From contig NC_091889.1 of the NCBI RefSeq assembly GCF_019399895.1, forward strand, positions 496,001 through 560,000: a stretch of 64,000 nt of DNA, in the 5' to 3' direction. The notes under the pieces are model-generated. The model saw only the letters and a list, made by a program, of their open reading frames with translations, ran no database searches and had not been told where the DNA came from. This document shows, in pieces, positions 26,401-38,400 of the stretch. Positions within the stretch are counted from its first letter, which is position 1. The number at the start of each line of letters is the position of its first letter. The position numbers and the translations under genes are program-made. Source of the stretch: Cardiocondyla obscurior (taxonomy: Eukaryota; Arthropoda; Insecta; Hymenoptera; Formicidae).

Positions 26401-29400
26401 GATGATACTTATATCTACGTGAAAAAAAAAAAAAACAAAGACAAAAAAATATTTTAACGATCGCGCTGATTAGATATCGACGGTTCTTCTTTCGGTTCTA
26501 TCTGAGCTCGTCACGTTGCAAAAAAGGTGACAAAAATAGGGCAGTAGAGCAATGCCAAGACTCTAGATCGTTCTGTTGACCGAAATATGCCGGGCCAATG
26601 TGTGTAATATATTTTTACGTAGGCATAAGTGCAAAAACACTCATATGGAAAGTGACAAAGTAATCGGCAATTTTTGGCAAGTAAAAGCCAACAGATTAGG
26701 CTATTTCTTTTCGGTTGTTTCTCATTTGTAATTTATTTATTCGCACGTGTGCGCACCATTTTTCTACGTTTCTTCCCCTTTTTGATAAAATATAAATTAA
26801 TTATCTGCTTTTGATAAAATAGAAAATTATCTATCTCATTAATTTTGCAGAATACGAGACGGATTGCCAATTTCCTCGGACCGTTACCAGTTATCAATGC
26901 GAGAGAACATCGTTCAACTGGCTTTGAAACAATCACGGAAAAACGACACGGGCCTCTATTCCCTCGTAGCAACGAGGCTTGGACAGGAAAGCGATAAAGG
27001 GGCTTTAAAGAAAATTCATTTAACCATCAGCGAAGCAAGTTACGAAGAAAGTGATCCTCCTGTCTTTTTGAGAAGACTGAGCGATCTTGCGGTAAAGGTT
27101 GGCACTCGAACCAGATTTCTCGTAGAAATACGAAGTTCAACTACTTTGAAGGTATAATTCATTATGCAATAATGTCTTTAGCGAGAAATACTAATGGAGA
27201 ACAATTTATTTAATTAACACAGTAATTGTATGAGAAAGGAACGTGCCTTAAAACATGCTTTGGAAACACATTAATGTGTTTATAACTTAACACTGAAGAC
27301 GTTCAACTTTAACATCTAAGCGAATAATATATAGCTTTACTATCGCGATCAACCCGGAAGGTAGACCCTGACGGTAGTGATTTATTGTCAAACATTTCTC
27401 TTCTATCTGTCTTGGTACCAGATACAAAACGGGAAAGACTGAGACTGGTACCGGGAGGTCCATGACCTGAAACTTGACGAGAGACGATGAAGAGTATAGG
27501 AAGCTGGTTGCGCGTTCTTGTGCGTCGTATTAATACTATTATTACGCATGCCCGCATACTATGCCAGGAGATATATATCCAGCATTTCTTCGCACGTCTC
27601 TTCCGCCATGCGCAAAATAGCCTAATGCGTTATTAGCGTTACAGCAAATCATGCATAATGCATAGTCTTATTTAATATTACTAGTAAAGCTTTAATTTTA
27701 TAAAGATTTACTAATTTAATAAACGGTAACAGAACGTCACACCAATTTTTTACAGATAGGACTTGAATAAATAAAAAAAAACCTTGAATTAAAAAATAAT
27801 ATTAAAAGATTAGTTAAGCAATAGTAAAATTTTTTGTTTTAACAGTTGAATTACATTCGCAAACTAATTTCAGGTAATTTGGTACAAAGACGACGAGCCT
27901 ATTTATGATGGACCCAGGTTCTCTCTCGTTCACGAAGGAAATTTTCATTGTGTTGACGTTGCTCCAGTCACGGTCGAGGATCAAGGATGTTGGACCTGCA
28001 TGGCAGAGAATCATGGTGGAAGATCCTCGTGTACATCTACTCTCACTGTCATTGGTAATTATTTATTACATTTAATAAATGGTTTCAACATTATTTCGCT
28101 CTAACTTAATTCCAAATTATGAATTCCGTAGTTCCCAAGGCTTACAAGAAACCAGAATTTGTTGAAGAACTTCGCGCGCTGCTCACCGAGACGGGTACCG
28201 TGTCGCTAGAATGCAAAGTAATCGGTGTGCCTACACCAGTATTAAGATGGTTTAAAGACAACAAAGAAATCAAAGCTGGCGACGTTTTTGCTTTGACTGC
28301 TAATCCCGACGATCCAACATCTCTCGGCGTTTACATCTGCGAGGCGGTAAATTGCATGGGAACGGCTAACTCCTCTTCAAAAGTAAGAACTACCTTCATT
28401 GTTACGGATAGCGCAATAATAATGACGACTTATTCTATATTTTACGACATCAATTTTATTGAACACAACGTAAATGCGTTGTTTATTCATACCAGGTTCA
28501 TGTAGTTGGAAGAGGAAGCCGAGAAGGCTCGCTGAAACCTGCAGATACTTTGACGCCATTTGGACCAGTTCCGATATTTAAACAGTTACTTCAAGACGAA
28601 TGCTGTCGAATCGGAGACACCATTGTTTTGTCTTGTCGCGGTAAAATAATTAATATAATATAATAATTCTTTTTCCTTTTTATTAACATTTGTATTATGT
28701 ATAGACAATTTTTATTAACAGTTCAAGTACCTCCATGGCCGAAAGCAATCGCCTGGTATAATAAAGAAGGTCGTATTGAGCCTAATGAAAAGTATCACAT
28801 AATGGAAGATGGCATCGGAGGATATTCAATCGAAATAAAACAAGTGGAAGCGATGGACGAGGGTGAATGGAAATGTGTTGCTACAAGCGAAGACAATATG
28901 AAGCAATTCACCAGCTGCTATGTAGCGATGTCTAGTATGTATTGTCGCAATAATAAACGTAGAATTAACTTATAACAAAATTTTTGTTATAATTATAATC
29001 GGAACTACTTTAGAATAAAAATACTATTAACGTTTAATTTTTTTTTTTTTTTTCAAGTTCCAAGGAACTATAGGAAACCGCGCTTTATGGAAAATCTGAA
29101 AGCAGTTTTAACGGAAGAAGGCCTTGTCTCGTTCGAATGTAAAGTCGTGGGCTTTCCAACGCCATTATTAAGATGGTTTAAAGACGGTCAAGAACTTAAA
29201 CCAGGAGACGTTTATCAATTAACCGGAACTAATTCATTAGGTACGCGTCTATTAAAATAATTTTTCTCTCTTTCTTTTTCTCTCTCTCTTTTATCTCTCT
29301 ATTAAAATATAAATTTATTTTAAAATATTTAGGTTCTTATTGCTGCATCGCAAGAAACTGCATGGGCGAAGCTAGGAGTACAGCTGAATTAACCATTGAA

Positions 29401-32400
29401 GACATACAAAATCAATTAAACGAAGAAGAACGTTTCCAGCTTTTAAGCACCAATCAACCTCCAAAGTTCATAAAAGGTCTCAGAAGTTGTGAGGCAAGAA
29501 TAAATGAAGATTTTCGCTTTACAGTACAAGGTAATTCTATTTTTTTTTTAATTAATTATTTGTCAATTACTATTATCTAATTATCTTATACGATTATACA
29601 CTATACTGATAAACGTGCGTTTCTGTTTAGTAAGTGTAGCACCTGAACCAACTCTTTCTTGGTACAGAGATGATGCCTTAGTAGACGAATCTGATAAATA
29701 TCACGTATTAAAAGAAAATCTTGGCACATGTCATTTCGAAGTGCAAAAACTCGAGTTTATCGATCAAGTAAGTATCAGTAAAATATGTCAATACATTTAT
29801 TTGCCATATATAAAATAATTTTTACTTAATTATATTCTATTATTTTTTTTTTTAGGCCGAATGGAAATGTGTAGCGGCAAATGATTTTGGCCACAGCGTC
29901 ACTTCCTGCTTTTTGAAGTTAATCATTCCTAAGCATTACAAGAAACCGAAATTTCTTGAGAGCTTACGTGCGATTCTATCGGAAGAAGGAGCTGTTAATT
30001 TAGAATGCAAAGTTATCGGTGTTCCACAACCAGTTTTGAAATGGTATAAAGACAACGTTGAACTTAAACCCGGTGACATACATCGAATCATTTCCGGACA
30101 GGACGGCACTTGCTGTCTAGGAATATATACTTGCGAAGCCACCAATTGCATGGGAACAGTCAGCAGCTCTGCATCTTTATTAGGATTTGAAGGTAATTCT
30201 TTTCATGTCACGTGCTGCATAGTAATTTTTAATTCTATAATTTTTATACGTAATTTGTTCGCATGAAAAGTTTTACAAAGCACTTTTTTTTTCTTTAAAT
30301 TATTTTTACGTATTATATTACTAGCTCAAACATTTTTTATTATTTATTAGGTACTACAAAACGCGTGCTTCACGTTGTTTTACATGAAATAATTTTGGAC
30401 AATGATTTATTTATGTATTTTACATAGTACTTTAGCACTTGTCATTTTTTTCTTTTTTAATATCACTTAAATATAAATTCGGACATCAATTATAAAAACG
30501 GTAATTTAATCGCCTTTATAGGTGATCGAGAAATTAAATATAAATTAAATATAAACGAGATGACAAATCTATCAATTTCGGGACTTCGCGACATCGAGTG
30601 TCCGAAAACGCTCGGGTGATATTAAAACGTCAGATGACGCAAGTTGGCAGCACGGTCCGAGCACCGTTCCCACCAATTCCATAACCACGCCTTTTTTATA
30701 ATGGTTGCTATTCAGACAACCATTATAAAAAAGGCGTGACCACAAAATTAGTGGGATCGGTGCTCTGACCGTGTCGCCACCTTACACCTTCTGACGTTCT
30801 AATATCTCCCGAGCACTTACGGACAATTTCAGATACTCGCGAGACTTCAGAGTTGACGGACCTGTCATCACGTTTACTTTTAATTTCTCGATAACCTATA
30901 CGTATAGGCGTATGATTAATAGAAGAGATCTTTGTGCCATATCATTAAATTGATAGATGCACACCAAATTAAAAAAAAAAAAAGCGTATGATTAAATTAC
31001 CGCTTTTATTTAATTGCAATTGAGGATTAAATATTATTTACTAGATTCTTAATATACTTTTTAATAGCATTAGATTTTAAGTATTATTGTATACATCAAG
31101 CACTACAAAGGGTGAGTCGTTCTTTGCTAATTTTATGTTAAAAGTATTTAAAATTAGTTTCTTTTTATAGACAAAAAAAATACGAAAGAAATTCAATCGT
31201 CAAATGGTCACGAACTAGCGAGGAATTTATCGTTGTCAACTATACACGAGGAACGAACGTCTCAATTGTACGACACACCGCAAACAGATCATTCTGTTAC
31301 TCTGGACGAACGAGGGGAGGTATCTTTCAGTTTCGATGGTAAGGAAGTATCTGTCAGTCTGTATGAAACGCCCGATCTCACTGAGGAAGAGGCGTTACAG
31401 ATTGTTGAAATGTATGCCGATCAGCTGTCTGAGCATGTGACAGGTAAACCATTGATTTAATTTTTGTTGATTTATTAAAATGTTACAGCATTAAATTGAG
31501 AATAATTATATACTAAAAGATTGCATTTTTCTATAGAACATAACGTGATTGAGCTACCGCCAATGAGATTTGTTAAAGAAACGTCCACAACCGGTAATTT
31601 GTTAATGGAAGCCGTAGTAATCGATGTATCCCCCGATTATTTTGTCAGCGCGGAAGACGGTGATGATTTACGGACAGAAGCTGATTTCGAAGACGTCTCT
31701 ATTTTGGATGACATTACTCACGTCCTTTCATCGCCTGAACGTGATTCACGTGGCTCTTTGAAAAGATCAGCTCGATATAATGTGGACGAAGACGAAAAAG
31801 CTCCTAATAGGCCGCCTCGAAAAAAATCAACGGGTTTATCGTCGTCAAAAAGCGAAAAAAGCCAACGAATAGAATCTGAGAGTTTCCACAGCGCACAGAA
31901 AGATGAACCGCCATTATCTCCGCCTTTATCTTTGAAACAGGACGACAGTGACACTTTTGCGGACGCTCTGTCTTCTACGCATCTCTCTATTACAGAAAGT
32001 CTTATCCAGAAACACAGGACATCAGAGCACGAAACAGAAGATAGTAGAAAGCGTAGCTTAAGCGCAGGAAAATCAACCGATTCCAGTTTAGATGACGGGA
32101 TCGGTGACGACTCCTCTTTCGATTCAATGATTGGTGCTCCTAAGAAGAAACAACGTAAAAAGAAGCAACAAAAGGACAAAACTAATATTGAGGAACACTT
32201 TGACGCTAACGATTATGAGCGGAGAACAAAAAATATATCGGAAGACAAAGTTGAAACGAAGGTAGCGCATCAATTTATAGAGTCAGTTGAAAATACGGAA
32301 ATAAGCAAAAACAGAAACGAAACTGAAACGGTGAAGGAATTATTTACCGAAGAAAAATCATTAGATAATTTAGAGAGTTTCACAAAAAGTAATAGCCAGG

Positions 32401-35400
32401 TTTCGGAGAAGATTCAGGAATTAACCAAATACGGCCTTTCAGAGTCGAAAAAAGCTCTATATAAAGTTCTGGAGATATTTTACGAAAACGTGCCTGACGC
32501 GGCACCGCAATTTTCTAATATTTACGAACGAATTGACGATGTATATCAATTATTGGAGATTTCAGATGAATTAGATACGAACGTAGAAATTATATCTAAT
32601 CTAGAAATACATTTGAATGTATTATTAGAAGAAATTAATGAAGCTACATCAATGGACCATGCAGAAATTATTCGTAATATTTTAGAACCATTTATAGCTA
32701 AATTGTCGCATGTTATTGAAAATCTTGGGTCACCATCTTTACAACCGACACTTACAATTTTGAAGAAATTTAACGATCCTATTTTTAGCAAAACAGAAGA
32801 AATATCAAATGACGAACAATCTCCAAAAATAATAAAACAATTATCGACAACGAAAGAGCTCGAAAAATATATGTTAAAGAATTTAAATATTGACCAAGAT
32901 TTAAGCAACGTACATTTTGCTATGTCATCAGTTTTAGAAAAGCAAGAAAAGAATATACCTTCGTGTCATTTGATTAAAAGTATCGAAGCATTACGTCAAT
33001 CGATCGGTTCTTTGGCCATTACAATTGCTAACTTAAAAAATCCAACCGATAATGCGATAATTCAAGAAATTAGTGGACTAAATAAATTACTGTTAAATTT
33101 GCAAGGAGATTTATTAATGGAAAAATACGAACCACGTGAAGAGCTGATCCTTAATGATTTGATGAATCCTATCGGTATATTAAAAGAGATAATTCGTAAT
33201 ATAACTGAATGCAGCACTTCAAGCGAATCAATAGTACCCATATTAAATTTGCTGGAAGATATAGAAAAGGACGCAGCTCTTATAAGTAAAGAAATATCGA
33301 AGAAAAAGTATCAAGAAGAAAGTATTATGCAGTCTCAAAAAGAAAATACAGAAGAGGAAACTAATTCACTGGCTAATCAAATACGTCTTTCTTTGGATCC
33401 TCTGAAAAATTGGTTATCGACTATGTCCGAAGATAACGTGAAGCAGTATAAAGAAAGCGAAATGGAGTCTGCGTTGAGTTCAACAATCGAGGAATTAAAA
33501 AAAGACGTAAGTCAGATTGCGATTCAAACGTCATATTCTGAATCAACGAGTGATAAAAGTTTGATAAACGCACTGATTGACCTGCGAGAACCGTTAGTGA
33601 GACTTGAAAATGCTATTTCCACACATCACGAACCAAAAAATCTTTTAATTCTAAAAAATTTGGAGAATCCTATGAAATATCTTTTGCAAACCGTCGTGGA
33701 TGTTCTTCGTAAACATGAGGAAGAAGAATCTTTATGGCCGATAATAGATATCATCGAACAGATTAATAATCAAATATCAATGTCAATCACAGATACTTTT
33801 TGCCAACAAGAAGCGAAACAAAATGCTAAAACATTTAATGTAGAAACGGAAGAAGAGGAAGGAGTTATGACAGCTTCTCAAGAAACTATTCCAGGTACTC
33901 TTACGGAAATTCCCTCAACGCCACTTGAAATTGGATCTGTCGCATTGCCTACTGAGCAGCCCATTACAGAAGACAATTCTAAAAGCATGACTTACGATAC
34001 CGTTTTCGAAACCATAACGAATGAAAAGCAGGAGAGGGAGGAAAATGCAAACATCTTAATTACGACTTTGTCAGAAACTTTGGAAAAACTTGATTTAGAA
34101 TTGACGAGTATATTAGAGGATTTCGAGGAATCAACAACGCAAACTACTACAATTCCCCAATCAAAATTAGCTAATTCCATAGAAGAGTTAAGAAGAACTA
34201 TTTCCACAATACGCGCAATGACCGTTTACGGCGAGGAAACTGATTCATACGAAGAGAAGCTTAATCAAGCAACTCTTGTGCTAACTAATTTAATGCAACC
34301 TCTGACAAAGATACAGGATCTTATTTTCCAGTCGCACGAACACGATGTTTCAGAACTTACGATTCTGAATCGATTTATTCCATTGTTGAATGTAATAGAA
34401 AATAACTTAATAAGACTGATAATCGAGTTTAACGTAAATAAAGATATAGAAAATGAATTTAAGCTTCTTTTATGCACAGTGGAAGAAATTAAAGCAGAAA
34501 TTCCAATTGCAACTGAAAAAATATTATTAAGACGAAAAATTTTAGAACATCTTTGGGACATCTCGAAACCTTTGGAAAGCATTTTGGAACGTATGAGCGA
34601 TCTAGAAAAAGCTGCGGAAGAAACTCTCGAAACTGACGTCGCAAATATTTTAGGAAAACCAATCGCTGATCTATTAAGAGATATCAAGATTACAATTCAA
34701 GAAGTGGATGTGTTAAATCGGCGAGAACCTTTAATTCTCGAATTACGAAATCTTCTTGAGCCTCTGTTAGAATTTCATAGCTGTCTTTCAATGGTACAGA
34801 GCAGTCGTAGAAGTTTAGTTCCTGAAGCTTGTTTATTAGATGAAAGGAGAAGTGTTATTTTACGAGCGGTCGATGGTTTGCAAAAGCAAGTTTGTCATAT
34901 TGTAGAAGTAACTGCGAACATGGAAGAAGCCTTTTTATTTAACGAATCTTTGACATTCCTCAGCTCCGCGATTTTACAGGTGCAGAAACAAATCGGTAAG
35001 ACCGATTATTCGCGACGGTCAAGTAGTATCAACATTTCTCTTCAGCTCCGACTTACCAGCACATTGAATCGTTTAACTAATGCCATAATAGCCTTAGATG
35101 AACACGCTGACAAAAACACTTACGGAATAGTGTCCAAATGTTTGGAAGCTTTACAGAAGCAAATTTCGTTCACACAAGCGCAATTCAATCAAGTTGGTAG
35201 CGAATTAATTGACGAAGAAGCGATTGTAGAAGGCTTTCTTTACCCGACTAATCAACTTCTGTCGGCATTGAATATTCTAAAAGAGAATACGCAAAAAGGA
35301 CCATCAGCACTTTCGCATAATTTTCTAGCTCAGCTTCAAGAGTTAGCCGATTCTATTTCAGAACTAAGCTCTTCTCTGTCGGCGCACAAAACAGGACTTG

Positions 35401-38400
35401 TCCAAGAAGGCACTTCGGAAGGAGCACCGATCATTGAAACTTTTTCTGCCGTCACAGACGTTTTAAATAATGTAAAGGATTCTATAAACATTATAAAACA
35501 GACAGTTGACGTTGAACAAAAAGCAAACGTAATTATCACGAAAGTGGAAAGTGTTATTGATGAGATTATAGAGGTATCGCAAGAAGAAATTGAGAGCGTG
35601 TTGATGATCACAGAAATACCGTCGTCTAAAGCAACGATTCAAGAAGTTCAAAATGAAATAAAAGATACCCCTGTAGTGTCACAAACGCTAATTTCAGAAA
35701 ATTCGGAAGCAATTATCTCCGGACAAGCAGCGGACAATTTATCAGATGCGATAAAACGTAAGGAAAATGAAAAGGAAGATGAGAGATACGGGGATTTAAC
35801 GACTGAAATATTAAAATTTAATTCTGCAATAAATAATTTAACGCAGCCGTTAAGAGAATTAATTCATTTTGTAAAATCTGCCGAACAAGAATCTCTCATT
35901 TCAAAATCTGAAGAAAATAAACGGAAAATACAAGAATTAACAGCTTTAATACAAATTCTGAATGATCTACAAGCCACAAATATTTCTATTAAAACAATAA
36001 TAGCTTCCTCGCCCGTATTGCAATTAAATAACGAATTTTCTCGTATGGAAGATGGTCTTGTTGATTTTGAAAAGGCTGTCAATGCGGTTATTCTTTTGGC
36101 TCGTGAAGGAGTTAAACCAGAATTAAAAGAGGATATTATGGCGTCTTTACCACTTATATCCAAATCCTTAAGCGCTCTTGAAAATATATTAACATCAATA
36201 TATCAAACAACATATGAAGGCGGATCTATCAAGAAAGACGGAGAACCATTATCTACAATTGCAAAAGACTTGATATTATGTATTAACGATACAATTAAGT
36301 CTCTAAATGAAATGCAGGTATCAAAATGTGTTAATACCGTCGACGAAAAAGAAATGGAAATATCGAAAGTAAAGGAGGAAACGAAAGATATTGAAGAAAC
36401 AACCGCACGACCGCTTGAAGAGCTTATAGAAGCCATTATGGAATCTCAGGAACAAGTAAAATGTGATGAAACTTTGTTACCGGAATCTAGTTTGTCTTCC
36501 ATGGATGTTATCGACGCTAAAGGCACAGATAATTTTAAATCTGCAGAAGTAAAATTAAACGAAGCAGAAATTGAGGAAGCGTCGGCTTTGCTATCGTTTG
36601 CAAAGTCCATAGAAATAACGAATGAACAGATAGCTACGGCTAAACAAAGTACCACAAAGGAAGAAGTTAATGAAAGTGATATGTTAAAAATTATGACTAT
36701 TCCAATTGAAGAATTGCAAAGTACAATATTGAAAGTCGAAGATCGAATGTCTCAAACTCTGGAAACAAAAGAATCGGTAAAAACTGTTACCTTAGAATGC
36801 ATGATGCGGCCGTTGCAAGAGTTACAGCAATTATTTTTAACCGGTTCTTATCAAGATACCGTTCCAGCCTTGCAGCAATTGCCGATAAAGTCGATACTAG
36901 ACGATTTAAATAAATCCGTAGCGATTATTCAAGATCAAGTTACGGCCATCCAGGATAATTTATTTGCAGACGTGAATACAGATGACTCGACAGCATTGAA
37001 AGACTTGGCGAGATCACTTGGGGACTTGAGGACATCGATGGTGGTTCTGCAGCAGCTAAATGCAATAGAAAACGCTGGGCAACAAATTGTGGAAATCGAG
37101 AATGCGTCCGCGCTACAAGCATTCGCTAAATCTGTCGAGGAGTTCAAGAAATGCTGCTCCGTTATAGTTGAAAGGCCGAAAATCATTGAAGCTTTTACGA
37201 CAAACGTAGAATCGAGGCAATCTAACAAGGTAATAGATACGCATCTGATTGAAAACATTATTGCACCTCTACGAATATTACAGGAGCAGATTTCAACTAT
37301 CGAAGAAACTAAAATGCAAGAATCGGAGATTTTAAATGTCACGGAAATGCGAAAGCCGATTAATGTGTTAAGTAGCCTTGTTGGTCCTTTACAGCAGCTT
37401 GAAAAATCTTTTGTCGCGATAGTGCAAAAGGAACATGTTATTGAACACGATGAACACAACGTTAAAGTTAAACCGCCCTCCGTAAGTATAGAAACGTTTA
37501 CTCTACAACCTATTCTCGAGGAAATACAAAAGTCTATCGCTTCTGTACAAGAGCACGTAATATTAGAGGCAGGAAGTCAAATTACATCGGAAATAGAAAC
37601 CGATGCTTTACTGAAATCGATTGCTCAGCCTTTGGTGGATTTAAAAGCTTCTATTGCGTCTATTCAACAAGTAACCTCAACTGCGCCTGAATTTTCAGAT
37701 GAACTTGCACAAGAACAAAATATCTCGGCATTGGAAACTTTTGCCGAAAGTCTTCACGACCTGACCGAACGTATAGCGATGTGCAATCATCAGCAGATAA
37801 TCATGGAGCCCGCGATTGACACCATTTCCGAAGATGCTTCGTCTTTGAATACATGGGCGGATGTAATTGATGAATCCTCTTCGAAAATCACACGTCCAAT
37901 AGTGATTGATCAAGGAACGATCGAATCTCCAGTTGAAATTGCAGCATCGATATCAGAAGACGAGATTTCCACGTTGAAAATGTTAGCAAAGCCATTGACC
38001 GAATTACGAGAACATCTATCTTTAATTGTCGAAGAGCAGAAAATGATACAGCCATATGATACAACAAGTTCTCTATCAGAGAAAGAAAATATTTCTTTGA
38101 TGAAAACGGTAGTAGAGCCTCTATCAGAATTACAACATGCAGCAGCGATAATTATTCAAGAACAAATGGCTATCGAACGTGCTAACGAGAACTCATTTTC
38201 TATTGATAATAAAAATGAATTTGTTCTCCGTCCTTTGATAGAACCACTTGAAGAGTTGCGTCATTCTATCGCGATAATACAGGATCAGATGGTGGTTGAA
38301 ACGTCAACGGATCAGTCGATAAATGACATAATATTAAATGCATTGGCAGAACCATTGTTTGATCTCCAACGTGCTATATCTGTTTTAGAAACACGAGTAA

